Origin: Klebsiella pneumoniae
Lineage (GTDB): Bacteria; Pseudomonadota; Gammaproteobacteria; Ga0077536
Reading direction: 5' to 3'
Assembly (NCBI GenBank): GCA_945876945.1
Contig: CAMCQE010000010.1
Span: 1 to 55,111 of the forward strand
Length of the DNA: 55,111 nucleotides
Both the position numbers and the translations under genes were made by a program. Below the pieces are notes generated by a model. The model searched no databases. It saw only the letters and a program-made list of their open reading frames with translations, and was not told where the DNA came from. Below, piece after piece: positions 46,356 through 55,111 of the stretch. Positions within the stretch are counted from its first letter, which is position 1, and the number at the start of each line of letters is the position of its first letter.

Positions 46356-47258
46356 TCAGAGGACAAGCCTGATGCCGGCGGCCGACAACGCAGCGCGAAC
46401 CGTGGGTTCGGCCGCCGCAGATAACCAGGTCAGCGGCAAACGGATGCCGTTGTCGATTAAGCCCATCGCATGAACCGCCCACTTCACGGGGATGGGGTTG
46501 GATTCACAGAAGAGGTCCCGGTGCAGGAGGGCGAGCGGGGCATCAATCGCCGCGGCAAGCGCGGCATCGCCGGCACGGGCGGCCACGCAGAGTTCATGCA
46601 TAGCCTTGGGGGCGACGTTGGCGGTTACCGAAATCACGCCGTGCCCACCGGCCAGCATGAACTCGCGCGCGGTCGCGTCATCCCCGCTCAGGAGTACGAA
46701 ATTCTCCCCACATTGTTCCCGGATCTGCCCGACCCGGGCCACTTCTCCCGTCGCTTCCTTGACGCCCACGATGTGCGGCACCCTGGCCAGTCTGGCGATG
46801 GTCGCCGGGAGCATGTCGCACGCCGTACGCCCGGGCACGTTGTAGAGAATCTGCGGGATCGCGACCGCTTCGGCCACCGCCTTGAAATGGAGGTACAGGC
46901 CTTCCTGCGTCGGTTTGTTGTAGTAGGGCGTGACCAGCAAACACGCATCCGCCCCGGCCGCTTTGGCCTGTTGGGTGAGATGGATAGCTTCGGTCGTTGA
47001 GTTGGCGCCGGTGCCCGCAATCACGGGCACCCGATGCTTGACGATTTCCACCGTGCGGCGAATCGCCTCGCAATGTTCTTCTTCGTTGAGCGTCGCAGAT
47101 TCGCCGGTGGTGCCAACGGCAACGATACCGTCGGTGCCCTGCGCAATGTGAAACTCGATGAGTTCGGCTAACTGGTCCCAGGCAAGTGGCGCATCGGGGG
47201 CGACGCCACCGCGCATTGGCGTGACAATCGCAACGATGCTGCCCTGAAATTCGCTCAT
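46356..47258 (-). CDS. dapA: 4-hydroxy-tetrahydrodipicolinate synthase
   Basis: A 300-residue lysine/DAP-pathway enzyme. The Schiff-base Lys lies in [18 protein letters not shown] binds pyruvate carboxylate; [11 protein letters not shown] holds the catalytic Tyr and Arg. I start at the ATG at 47258, giving the normal length. Divergent from the gcvR-like gene. Confidence 0.97.
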   Translation of the reverse strand: MSEFQGSIVAIVTPMRGGVAPDAPLAWDQLAELIEFHIAQGTDGIVAVGTTGESATLNEEEHCEAIRRTVEIVKHRVPVIAGTGANSTTEAIHLTQQAKAAGADACLLVTPYYNKPTQEGLYLHFKAVAEAVAIPQILYNVPGRTACDMLPATIARLARVPHIVGVKEATGEVARVGQIREQCGENFVLLSGDDATAREFMLAGGHGVISVTANVAPKAMHELCVAARAGDAALAAAIDAPLALLHRDLFCESNPIPVKWAVHAMGLIDNGIRLPLTWLSAAAEPTVRAALSAAGIRLVL

Positions 47259-47427
47259 GCCTTGGCCCTGCCCAAATGGTCGTGCATGGTAGCTTTCGCC
47301 CTGCCCCAACTCAAGCTAAGGAGCCGATGCCGGATTTCAGCATTGATCCTGAAGCTTGCGGCGCCCAAGTGTGTCCATGCACAATGCGGCGTCCATGAGA
47401 ACAAGCAGCCGGCCCCCCACCGAACCC

Positions 47428-47955
47428 ATGCAAAACCACATCGCGGTGACCGTGATGGGTGCCAATCGGCATGGCTTGCTGGAGGCCTTTACCAAATCCG
47501 TCAAGGATTGCGGTTGCTCCATCGGCGAAAGCCGCATGACGGTCCTCGGCGACCGCTTCACGCTCATGCTCATTCTCTCTGGCAGTTGGGATGCAATCGC
47601 CAAAATCGAAAGCCTGCTGCCCCGTCTCGAAAATCAACTGCAAGTCAAAACACTTGCCCAACGGGCCGAACCACGTCGGCGGCAGGGCGACCTCATGCCC
47701 TACGCGATTGAAGTGGTGTCGGTTGACCATCCGGGCATCGTGCACGAAATCACGCAGTTTTTTGCCCAGCGCGATATCGGCATTGAGGACATGTACTCAG
47801 GCACCTATGCCGCCGCCCACACCGCAACGCCTATGTTCTCGTTACACATGACCATCAGCGTGCCGACCAATGTCTCGATTGCCGGCCTACGCGGAGAATT
47901 CATGGACTTCTGCGACCATCTCAACTTCGACGCCATCATGGAGCCGGTGAAGTGA
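47428..47955 (+). CDS. GcvR-like ACT-domain regulator
   Basis: A 175-residue protein with two ACT domains (about 5-80 and 92-170; SVDHPGIVHEITQFFAQRDIGIEDM). It fits the glycine-cleavage repressor GcvR, which sits divergent to dapA-bamC in E. coli too. I chose the ATG at 47428 (MQNHIAVTVMG); a 24-residue upstream extension has no ACT sequence. No gcvA or gcv operon is nearby, so the target is not shown. Confidence 0.83.
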   Translation: MQNHIAVTVMGANRHGLLEAFTKSVKDCGCSIGESRMTVLGDRFTLMLILSGSWDAIAKIESLLPRLENQLQVKTLAQRAEPRRRQGDLMPYAIEVVSVDHPGIVHEITQFFAQRDIGIEDMYSGTYAAAHTATPMFSLHMTISVPTNVSIAGLRGEFMDFCDHLNFDAIMEPVK

Positions 47956-48017
47956 GGCGGTCGCCGCCATAGCCCCTCCAGTCCCGACGTACCGCACGTT
48001 GTTCACGGAGTAAGTTG

Positions 48018-49436
48018 ATGCCTCGCCCGAGCAAGAAAAAAACCGGCCGCCGCCTGTTCGTTCTGGACACTAACGTCCTCCTCCACGATCCCACCTGCGT
48101 CTTCCGCTTCGCGGAACACGACATCTTCATTCCAATGATGGTGTTGGAAGAACTGGACCACGCCAAAAAGGGCGTCTCCGAAGTGGCCCGCAATGCGCGT
48201 CAGGTCAGCCGCACCCTGGATGACCTCATCAACAACGCCGACCGCACCGCGATCGAAGCCGGGCTGCCCTTGCCCTCGCCGATCAACACCACCGGCGCCA
48301 ATCCGCCCAGCGGCAAACTGTTTCTGCAGACCAGCCTGCTGAACAACGCGATGCCGCCCGGCCTGCCCGGGCACACGCCAGACAACAGCATCCTTGGCAC
48401 CACGCTGGCCTTGCGCGCGGCGCACGGCAAGCGGGACGTCACACTGGTGTCGAAAGACATCAACCTGCGCATCAAGGCGCGGGTAGTCGGCATCTCCGCC
48501 GAGGACTACTACAACGACAAAGTCCTCGACGACATCAACCTGCTCTACACCGGCACCCGCGAACTTTCGGCCAATTTCTGGGCGAGCAAAGGCAAATCGC
48601 TGGAATGCTGGCAGGCGGACCAGAAAACCTGGTACGCGGTGCCTGCGAGCAGTTTCGAGCAGTTTTATCCCAACGAATTTCTTTACGGGCCGGAAGAAAC
48701 CGACCTCGAACTCATCGCCCGCCGGGTGGAAAACAAGCGCGTGGTGTTTGAACGGGCACGCGACTTCCGTAATCCGCGCAATTCCGTGTGGGGCATGGTG
48801 GCGCGTAACCGCGAGCAGAGCTTCGCGCTCAATTTGCTGATGGATCCGGAGATCGATTTCGTCACGCTGCTGGGCGCGGCGGGCACCGGCAAAACCCTGC
48901 TGGCGCTGGCCGCGGGGCTCGCGCAGTCGCTGGACACGAAGCGCTATCGCGAAATCATCGTTACCCGCGAAACCGTGCCGCTGGGGGAAGACATCGGCTT
49001 TCTGCCGGGCACGGAAGAAGAAAAAATGACGCCCTGGATGGGCGCGTTGATGGATAACCTCGAAGCGCTGGCGGAAACCCAGGAAGGGGGCGAATGGGGC
49101 CGCGCCGCTACCGCCGATCTGCTGGCCAAGCGGGTCAAGGTGCGCTCCATGAACTTCATGCGCGGCCGCACGTTTTTCAACCGCTACATCGTGATCGACG
49201 AAGCCCAGAACCTCACCGCCAAACAGATGCGCACGCTCATCACCCGCGCGGGGCCAGGTTCCAAGATCGTCTGTTGCGGCAACATCGCCCAGATCGACAC
49301 GCCGTACTTGAGCGAGACCACCTCCGGCCTGACCTACATCGTTGACCGCTTCAAGCAGTGGGCGCACGGTGGGCATATCACGCTGATGCGGGGCGAACGT
49401 TCACGGCTGGCGGACTACGCGGTCCAGAATCTCTAA
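48018..49436 (+). CDS. PIN-PhoH family protein
   Basis: A 472-residue protein. An N-terminal PIN nuclease-type domain (FVLDTNVLLHDPTCVFRF, then VSKDINLRIKARVVG with acidic residues) is joined to a PhoH ATPase domain (Walker A GAAGTGKT, Walker B IVIDEAQNL). It is the PhoH2/YlaK-type and separate from the ybeZ gene at 6.2-7.2 kb. RNase/helicase activity has been reported for PhoH2 proteins. ATG at 48018, GGAG 7 nt upstream; TTG at 48015 is possible. Confidence 0.9.
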   Translation: MPRPSKKKTGRRLFVLDTNVLLHDPTCVFRFAEHDIFIPMMVLEELDHAKKGVSEVARNARQVSRTLDDLINNADRTAIEAGLPLPSPINTTGANPPSGKLFLQTSLLNNAMPPGLPGHTPDNSILGTTLALRAAHGKRDVTLVSKDINLRIKARVVGISAEDYYNDKVLDDINLLYTGTRELSANFWASKGKSLECWQADQKTWYAVPASSFEQFYPNEFLYGPEETDLELIARRVENKRVVFERARDFRNPRNSVWGMVARNREQSFALNLLMDPEIDFVTLLGAAGTGKTLLALAAGLAQSLDTKRYREIIVTRETVPLGEDIGFLPGTEEEKMTPWMGALMDNLEALAETQEGGEWGRAATADLLAKRVKVRSMNFMRGRTFFNRYIVIDEAQNLTAKQMRTLITRAGPGSKIVCCGNIAQIDTPYLSETTSGLTYIVDRFKQWAHGGHITLMRGERSRLADYAVQNL

Positions 49437-49471
49437 CCCGCCCGGTTGATGTAGCCTGATCCGGAGGGTCG

Positions 49472-49492
49472 GCGCGGCACCGTATGCCGCGC
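49472..49492 (+). terminator. Hairpin after the PIN-PhoH gene
   Basis: GCGCGGCA (49472-49479) and TGCCGCGC (49485-49492) form an 8-bp stem with a CCGTA loop, and flanking GGGT/ACCC can extend it past a bulge. No T run follows. It lies in the 142-nt gap before the CHAD gene and fits weak intrinsic or Rho-assisted termination. Confidence 0.4.
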
Positions 49493-49578
49493 TACCCTTG
49501 GGCCGCGGGCGAGTCACAGCGATCCCGTGGTGATTAAGCCCGGCACCTAATGCCCAAACCTGCGCGCGGAGTCCTGTT

Positions 49579-51111
49579 TTGAGCTGTCATTTCCAAGCTA
49601 GCCCGGGCGTCGATGCCGAAATGCTCGGCACCTTCTTGCTGGCGCAAACGGGCATGCGGCCCACGGACGTGCGCCGCATCGAACGCTGGTACCTCGATAC
49701 CTTTGACCATCGTCTGGCGCAGGCAGGCTGGGCGCTTGACGCCGATAGTCAGAGCCAGCATCTCCCTGTCGTTCACTTGCGGCGCCTCGGCACCGAGCAA
49801 CAAGACCAGCTTCACGGGCTGACGTCCCTACCCACCCTCGCCACCGACATCCCGCGGCCACGCCTGCGCAATCGGCTCATCAATCTGACGGAAGGGCGCG
49901 CCCTGCTGCCGGTGAGCGCCGGCCACATCACGGTTCACGCCTTCGATTGCCTCGATGCGCGCGGCAAACTGACCGCGCGCTTCCTGATTGAAACCTCAAG
50001 CGAACTGCCCGCGTCTACCGTGCTGCGGGTACAGGCAATCACGGGGTTTGAGCCCGTTGGCCAACGGGTGATTCGCGCCGCGCGCCGCGCCGGTCTGGTC
50101 AAACCCCTGCGTGAGGATTGCGGCCTCTTCTGGCTCAAACAGCTGGGCCGCGCGCCGGCGCAGTATCGGCCCAAGCCCATCATTGCACTGCGCGCTGAGC
50201 AAGGTTCGGCGCGGGCGCTGGCCAAACTCTTGCGCGCCTACACCCACGTCATGCAGACCAACGAGGCCGGCATCGTGGCGGATCTGGATAGCGAATTCCT
50301 GCACGACTATCGCGTGGCATTGCGGAGCATCAGGTCCTGGCTGGGAGACCTCAAATCCACCATTGCGCTGGACTTGCGGGCGCGGTTCCGCGCCGAACTC
50401 TCGACGCTTAATCGCGCCACCGGCGCGTTACGCGATATGGATGTGCTCGGTGGCTGTCTCGACGCCTATCTTGCCGCCTGCCCGGAAGTGCCGCCGGCAG
50501 CGGCGGCCGCGCTCCGCCAGCGCGTGCAGAGCACCCGCGAAGCGGCGCGCGCAGCGTTGAAAACCCATCTGCTGAGCCCCGAATACCAGGCCGCGATGCA
50601 GTCCTGGGGCGAGTTTCTCGACGCCCTCGGCCGCGGCAAGCACGCCGGTCGACGCGGCCGCTCGCCGGTGCTGAACACCGTGTCGCGCGCGCTGCGTCAG
50701 CGACGGCTGGCGATTTTGCGCTTCGATCCCGTCGAGGCCCGGCACGATCCGGAAACCCTGCACGAACTGCGCAAGGACTGTAAAAAGCTGCGCTACCTGC
50801 TCGAAGGGTTCCAGCGGCTGTATGCGCCCGAGGCATTGCAAAGGGCCGTGCGCGAACTCAAGACGCTGCAATCTGCGATGGGCGACACCTGGGATCTCCA
50901 CGTTCACCATGAGCTGCTCCAGCGACTGGTGCAGGGGGACTCGGCAGAATCCCCCGTCGACCCGGGCGCGCTTCAGTTGTTAACGACGCTGGGCGAGCGG
51001 CTCGGCAGTCTGGAGCGCAAGCATGTGGCGCTGGTAGATGCCGCATTTGCGCGCTTTCGGGCACCTCGCGTACAACGGCTGTATGCCCGGCTGGAGGAGA
51101 ACCGCACATGA
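49579..51111 (+). CDS. CHAD-domain protein with degenerate CYTH-like N terminus
   Basis: A 510-residue cytoplasmic protein. A C-terminal CHAD domain (about 205-505) has the conserved His and basic helices, LHDYRVALRSIRSWLGDLK and LHELRKDCKKLRYLLEGF, which in CHAD proteins bind polyphosphate. The N-terminal ~190 residues look like a CYTH tunnel fold (YLDTFDHRLAQAGWAL), but the ExExK catalytic motif is missing, so triphosphatase activity is unlikely. TTG start at 49579 with GGAG 7 nt before it. The stop overlaps the ParA start. Confidence 0.87.
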   Translation: MSCHFQASPGVDAEMLGTFLLAQTGMRPTDVRRIERWYLDTFDHRLAQAGWALDADSQSQHLPVVHLRRLGTEQQDQLHGLTSLPTLATDIPRPRLRNRLINLTEGRALLPVSAGHITVHAFDCLDARGKLTARFLIETSSELPASTVLRVQAITGFEPVGQRVIRAARRAGLVKPLREDCGLFWLKQLGRAPAQYRPKPIIALRAEQGSARALAKLLRAYTHVMQTNEAGIVADLDSEFLHDYRVALRSIRSWLGDLKSTIALDLRARFRAELSTLNRATGALRDMDVLGGCLDAYLAACPEVPPAAAAALRQRVQSTREAARAALKTHLLSPEYQAAMQSWGEFLDALGRGKHAGRRGRSPVLNTVSRALRQRRLAILRFDPVEARHDPETLHELRKDCKKLRYLLEGFQRLYAPEALQRAVRELKTLQSAMGDTWDLHVHHELLQRLVQGDSAESPVDPGALQLLTTLGERLGSLERKHVALVDAAFARFRAPRVQRLYARLEENRT

Positions 51112-51884
51112 AGGTATTCGCGACCTACAACGTAAAAGGCGGGGTGGGCAAAACGGCCGCCACGGTCAATCTGGCCTACCTCGCCAGCCGCGCGGGCTAT
51201 CGCTGTGTGATCTGGGACCTCGACCCGCAGGGCGCCGCCGGGTTTTATTTCCGCATCGAGCCCACGGCCACCACCGACCCGCAGGCTTTTCTGGAGAAAA
51301 AACGCGGGCTGAAGGCCGCCGTGCATGGCACCAACTACGCGGGCCTCGATCTGATTCCAGCCGACCTCGGCCACCGCAATCTGGATATCGCGCTGAGCGA
51401 GTTCCGCAAACCCACTACCCGCCTCGGCAAGCTGCTGTCGGCGCTGGAAGACGACTACGACCTGGCGTTTGTAGACTGCGCGCCGCATCTGTCATTGGTG
51501 TCGGAAAACATTTTCGAGATGGCCGACTGGCTACTGGTGCCGGTCATTCCTACGCCGCTGTCGGTGCGCGCCTATGCCCAATTAGGGGAATTCTCGACCG
51601 CGCACGGCCTGCCGCGCGAGAAACTGCTGCCATTTTTCTCGATGGTCGATCGCCGACGCCAGCTGCACTGTGAGCTCATTACCCAGTTCGCCGCCGACCA
51701 CCCGGAAGTGCTGCGGAGTTTCATTCCCTACACCAGTCAGGTGGAGAAAATGGGCGAGCAGCGGGCGCCAGTGCAAACCTTTGCCGCCGGCAGCCCCGGC
51801 GCGCGCGCCTTCTATGCCCTGTGGCAGGCGCTGTGCGAGCGGATAGGACTGGACGACGGCAGCCACCTCGCGGATGACACCTGA
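51108..51884 (+). CDS. ParA/MinD-type ATPase
   Basis: A 258-residue P-loop ATPase with a deviant Walker A (KGGVGKTAATVNLA), DLDPQG and the ADWLLVPVIPTPLS region. It lacks an N-terminal HTH and no parB lies beside it, so it is not an ordinary chromosome-partition ParA. Coupled to the CHAD gene by ATGA and overlapping queG by 11 nt. It may position a cellular structure such as polyphosphate granules; this is inference from the neighbour. Confidence 0.9.
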   Translation: MKVFATYNVKGGVGKTAATVNLAYLASRAGYRCVIWDLDPQGAAGFYFRIEPTATTDPQAFLEKKRGLKAAVHGTNYAGLDLIPADLGHRNLDIALSEFRKPTTRLGKLLSALEDDYDLAFVDCAPHLSLVSENIFEMADWLLVPVIPTPLSVRAYAQLGEFSTAHGLPREKLLPFFSMVDRRRQLHCELITQFAADHPEVLRSFIPYTSQVEKMGEQRAPVQTFAAGSPGARAFYALWQALCERIGLDDGSHLADDT

Positions 51885-52935
51885 TCCGCAGGCGCTGGTC
51901 GCATCGCTGCGCGACTGGGGCGCCGAACTCGGCTTTCAGCAGGTCGGGATTACCGGCATCGATCTGAGCGCCGACGAGCCCCGTTTGCAGGATTGGCTCG
52001 CCCGCCACTACCACGGCGAGATGGCCTGGCTGACCGCCCACGACGGCAAACGGAGTCGGCCGGCGGCTTTGGTGCCCGGCACGCTCTCGGTTATTTCGGT
52101 CCGCTGCGATTACCTGCCGGAGCCGATGGCCGGCAGCATTGCGCAGTTGCAGAACCCCGCAGGGGCTTACGTCTCGCGCTACGCGCTGGGCCGCGACTAT
52201 CACAAAACCCTGCGCGGTCGTCTGCGGAGTCTGGCCCGCCGGCTCGAAGAAGTGCTCGGCCCGTTTGGCCATCGGGTCTTCACCGACAGCGCGCCCGTGC
52301 TGGAGAAGCCGCTGGCGCGTAACGCGGGCCTTGGCTGGATCGGCAAGCACACCAATCTCATCAACCGGCACGACGGCTCCTGGTTTTTTCTGGGCGAGAT
52401 TTTTACCGATCTCGAACTCCCGCCAGACCCGCCTCAGGTCTCCGACCACTGCGGTTCCTGCACCCGCTGCATTGAAGTCTGCCCGACGGCCGCCATCATC
52501 GCGCCCTATGTGCTCGACGCCCGCCGCTGCATCAGCTATCTCACGATCGAACTGGAAGGCAGCATCCCCGAAGACTTGCGGCCGCTGATCGGCAACCGGG
52601 TGTATGGCTGCGATGACTGCCAGCTGTTCTGCCCGTGGAATCGCTACGCCAAACTCACCGCGCTGCCGGACTTCGCGCCTCGCCACGGTCTCGAACGGGC
52701 CTCACTGCTGACTCTGTTCGACTGGGACGAAGCCACTTTTCTCGCCAACACCGAAGGCTCGGCGATCCGCCGCATCAGCTTTGAACAGTGGCAGCGGAAT
52801 CTGGCGGTGGCGCTGGGCAATGCGCCGCCCGACGCGGCCACGATTGTGGCCTTGCGGGCGCGGCGGCCAGACGTCTCGCCGCTGGTGCAGGAACACATCG
52901 ACTGGGCGCTGACGCGCTTGGGCGCGAGCGCCTGA
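51874..52935 (+). CDS. queG: Epoxyqueuosine reductase
   Basis: A 353-residue cobalamin- and Fe-S-dependent enzyme that does the last step of queuosine synthesis on tRNA. Two 4Fe-4S clusters: CGSCTRCIEVCP and CDDCQLFCPW. RNAGLGWIGKHTNLI and MAWLTAHDGKR are diagnostic. Its start overlaps ParA; functional connection with CHAD-ParA is not expected. Confidence 0.96.
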   Translation: MTPDPQALVASLRDWGAELGFQQVGITGIDLSADEPRLQDWLARHYHGEMAWLTAHDGKRSRPAALVPGTLSVISVRCDYLPEPMAGSIAQLQNPAGAYVSRYALGRDYHKTLRGRLRSLARRLEEVLGPFGHRVFTDSAPVLEKPLARNAGLGWIGKHTNLINRHDGSWFFLGEIFTDLELPPDPPQVSDHCGSCTRCIEVCPTAAIIAPYVLDARRCISYLTIELEGSIPEDLRPLIGNRVYGCDDCQLFCPWNRYAKLTALPDFAPRHGLERASLLTLFDWDEATFLANTEGSAIRRISFEQWQRNLAVALGNAPPDAATIVALRARRPDVSPLVQEHIDWALTRLGASA

Positions 52936-52938
52936 GGA

Positions 52939-53883
52939 TCAGGATTTAACCGCCGGCGGCGGCTGGGCGTCTTTGGGTAAGGCGGGCGGTGGCGGCAGTT
53001 TCTCCAGCCAGCCGCGCAAGCGTTTGGCGACATCCACTTCGCCGCCTTTGAAAGCCCGGTCGGCGGCGTCAATGTCGACTCGCCGATGCGGGGGCGTGTT
53101 GGGTTGGCGCGCTGTTTTGCGCCGGCGGTCGGCCTCACGGATCGCAACCGGATCCAGCGCCGGCACGAACTCGATGCTGGGCACTTTGAGACCGTCGAGT
53201 TTGCCGCGCCAACGGCCGACGGCTGCGAAGGCGCGCACGTTGGGCGGGAAGCCGTCCGCAAAGCAGGCCTGCGCGCGGTCTGCGCTTTCGCCTTCGGCGA
53301 CCAGCGCGATCAGCGGTGGCTTGGTGGCATCGACGAACGCGAGTGCCGCGGTGATGCGAGCACAGAGCGGATCAAGCGGCGCATTGGCCGCTGTCGGCAG
53401 CGTGGCGTCCGAGGCTGGCGCTGGCGCCTGCTCCGGCGCCACCTCCGCTTGCAGCGGCACCTGCAGCGCCAGCGTCAACCAACCGCCAGCGGCCGGGATC
53501 TCGCGCAGCTGGGTGGTGCCAGGATGCTGATCTATGAAAGCCCGTGGACCGGGCACGATGAGTATCGCGCCCTGCGGCTTGGCCGCTTTCGCAGGCAGTC
53601 GCTTAAACGCAAAGAAGCGTGCCGAATCGGCGTTCAGCCAGACCAGTTCATCATCGACGGTGAGTTGAGGCAGTCGCGGCGTAATCTCGGCCTCGCGATC
53701 GGCAGGGGTCGTGTCTTTGTCCGCCGGCACATCGGTCGCCGGGGGACTTGCCGCCGGTTCAGTCGCCGCCGCAGGGGCCGGCTCGGCGGCCTTGCTGGCG
53801 TCGGCCGCCGGCGGCGGATCGGCCGCGAACGCACCGCTCGCAGCGAGCAGGCAGACAAGGCTCAGAAGTTTCATCACACGCAT
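52939..53883 (-). CDS. DUF3530-family exported protein
   Basis: About 314 residues. A signal peptide (about 1-21, SLVCLLAASGAFA) precedes an Ala/Pro/Asp-rich linker (to about residue 60), then an alpha/beta hydrolase-like body (GAILIVPGPRAFIDQHPGT, LIALVAEGESADRAQACFADG). It fits DUF3530, whose function is unknown. The usual GxSxG reads AEGESAD, so activity is doubtful. ATG at 53883 or 53874. Convergent with queG (4 nt) and divergent from rpe. Confidence 0.75.
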   Translation of the reverse strand: MRVMKLLSLVCLLAASGAFAADPPPAADASKAAEPAPAAATEPAASPPATDVPADKDTTPADREAEITPRLPQLTVDDELVWLNADSARFFAFKRLPAKAAKPQGAILIVPGPRAFIDQHPGTTQLREIPAAGGWLTLALQVPLQAEVAPEQAPAPASDATLPTAANAPLDPLCARITAALAFVDATKPPLIALVAEGESADRAQACFADGFPPNVRAFAAVGRWRGKLDGLKVPSIEFVPALDPVAIREADRRRKTARQPNTPPHRRVDIDAADRAFKGGEVDVAKRLRGWLEKLPPPPALPKDAQPPPAVKS

Positions 53884-53986
53884 GCAGGCTCTATCGACTC
53901 CTGCGCGCGCATTCTGGAGCGCGGTGCCGGGCAGCCGGCCTTTGGGGTAAAGTGCGGCGCCTCTGTCATTCCCCCGGAACTCGCCC

Positions 53987-54664
53987 ATGCAAGCCGACCT
54001 CATTGCACCTTCGATTCTCTCTGCCAACTTTGCCCGCCTCGGCGAGGAAGTAGACGCCGTGGTCGCGGCCGGCGCCGGGCTCATTCATTTCGACGTGATG
54101 GACAACCACTACGTGCCCAATCTCACGATTGGCCCGATGGTCTGCGCGGCACTGCGTAAGCACGGGGTGACGGCCCCCATCGATGTCCACCTGATGGTCG
54201 AGCCGGTGGACCACATGATCAGCGAGTTTGCGAAAGCCGGCGCGAGCTACATCACTTTCCACCCCGAAGCCTCCCGCCATATCGATCGCAGCCTGTCGCT
54301 GATTCGCGATCTGGGCTGCCAATCGGGGCTGGTGTTCAATCCCGCCACGCCGCTCGACGCCCTGCGTCACGTGCTGGACAAGGTGGACATGGTGCTCTTG
54401 ATGTCGGTGAATCCGGGCTTTGGCGGCCAGTCCTTTATTCCCTCGGCCCTGCCGAAGCTGCGCGAAGCGCGGCGGCTCATCGATGACTCCGGCTTGCCCA
54501 TCCGGCTCGAGATCGACGGTGGCGTCAAAATCGACAACATCGGCGAGATTGCCGCAGCCGGCGCCGACACCTTCGTGGCCGGCTCGGCGATCTTCAACGG
54601 CGGCGACTATCGCGACACCATCGCCGCGATGCAGGCGGCAATTACGGCCGGCCGCCAACGATGA
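53987..54664 (+). CDS. rpe: Ribulose-phosphate 3-epimerase
   Basis: A 225-residue TIM-barrel enzyme of the pentose phosphate pathway. The metal and substrate motifs appear as [39 protein letters not shown] and [15 protein letters not shown], then LEIDGGV. Standard length. The stop overlaps the gph start by 4 nt (ATGA). Confidence 0.97.
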   Translation: MQADLIAPSILSANFARLGEEVDAVVAAGAGLIHFDVMDNHYVPNLTIGPMVCAALRKHGVTAPIDVHLMVEPVDHMISEFAKAGASYITFHPEASRHIDRSLSLIRDLGCQSGLVFNPATPLDALRHVLDKVDMVLLMSVNPGFGGQSFIPSALPKLREARRLIDDSGLPIRLEIDGGVKIDNIGEIAAAGADTFVAGSAIFNGGDYRDTIAAMQAAITAGRQR

Positions 54665-55111
54665 ACGCCGCGCGGGTGGTGTTGTTTGATCTCGACGGCA
54701 CGCTGGTGGACAGCGCGCCGGACATTGCCAACGCTGCCGACAACGCGCTGATTCAATGCGGCTTTGCGCCGCGCGGAGCAGAAGCCGTGCGCGGCTACAT
54801 CGGCAACGGCGCGGAACGTCTCATCCATCGCTGCCTCACCGGCGAGATGGACGGGCAGGCCGACGCCGAATCCTTCGCCCGCACCTATCGCGCCTGGCAG
54901 CAGTGCTATACCGCCGACCTCACCACCCACACGGTGGTATATCCGGGCGTCATTGAAACGCTCAGCGCGCTCCGCGGCGCGGGCTTTGCGCTGGGCTGTG
55001 TGACGAACAAACCGGAACGCTTCACGCTGCCGCTGCTGGCACAACTCGACCTCGCGCGGTGGTTCGCGGTGACCCTGTCGGGGGATTCCCTGCCGGTGAA
55101 AAAGCCCGATC
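54661..55111 (+). CDS. gph: Phosphoglycolate phosphatase (partial)
   Basis: 150 residues to the window edge of a HAD-family phosphatase that clears 2-phosphoglycolate. The catalytic motif [12 protein letters not shown] (nucleophile Asp) is at about residues 10-21; the [13 protein letters not shown] motif II lies near 130, and KKPD begins motif III at the end. Coupled to rpe as in many gammaproteobacteria. The C terminus is outside the window. Confidence 0.93.
   Translation, partial: MNAARVVLFDLDGTLVDSAPDIANAADNALIQCGFAPRGAEAVRGYIGNGAERLIHRCLTGEMDGQADAESFARTYRAWQQCYTADLTTHTVVYPGVIETLSALRGAGFALGCVTNKPERFTLPLLAQLDLARWFAVTLSGDSLPVKKPD

Overview
The window is a compact, GC-rich bacterial chromosome segment of gammaproteobacterial type. 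This rests on gene order and content: miaB-phoH-ybeY-corC-lnt, lptG/pepA-holC-valS, cysE-iscR ... ndk-rlmN-pilF-rodZ ... hisS-yfgM-bamB-der, dapA-bamC next to a divergent gcvR-like gene, and rpe-gph. The neighbourhoods resemble those I remember from Pseudomonas and Xanthomonadales-type genomes, but I cannot name a genus. GC-rich codon use, frequent GTG/TTG starts and many 4-nt ATGA overlaps are seen throughout. No stretch longer than about 300 bases lacks a gene, and there is no rRNA, insertion sequence, integrase, prophage or CRISPR array.

Region 1 (1-12.8 kb, all minus strand): a cut-off PAS protein; a PAS-PAS-GGDEF diguanylate cyclase; a GNAT acetyltransferase; a PBP7-type murein endopeptidase; the lnt-corC-ybeY-phoH-miaB envelope/RNA cluster; a CinA-type protein; and panC, a deoxynucleoside kinase, folK and pcnB.

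Region 2 (12.9-22.8 kb): tRNA-Glu(CUC), then an accessory-looking block. It holds an ABM monooxygenase, an entericidin-like lipoprotein, a MauG-like dihaem cytochrome, a C-terminally anchored exported protein, an RTX M10 metalloprotease, an NRAMP-related transporter, an MBL hydrolase with an unknown partner, a DUF455 ferritin-like protein, an alpha/beta hydrolase and an RDD membrane protein.

Region 3 (22.8-44.4 kb): lptG diverges from pepA-holC-valS. Then come cysE and a full SUF iron-sulfur operon (iscR-sufA-sufB-sufC-sufD-sufS-sufT), followed by ndk-rlmN-pilF-rodZ-hisS-yfgM-bamB-der. SUF sits exactly where many gammaproteobacteria carry ISC. A good IscR type-1-like operator overlaps the iscR promoter.

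Region 4 (44.3-55.1 kb): dapA-bamC-MBL on the minus strand; a gcvR-like gene and a PIN-PhoH gene on the plus strand; a translationally coupled CHAD-protein/ParA-ATPase pair followed by queG; a DUF3530 gene; and rpe-gph, with gph cut off by the window end.

The most notable points are the CHAD-ParA coupling, which may link polyphosphate binding to an intracellular positioning ATPase; the ISC-to-SUF exchange in place; a valS reading frame with an 89-residue in-frame upstream extension; the NRAMP relative with altered metal-site motifs; and the palindrome/leader-peptide arrangement before the MBL gene at 18.99 kb.
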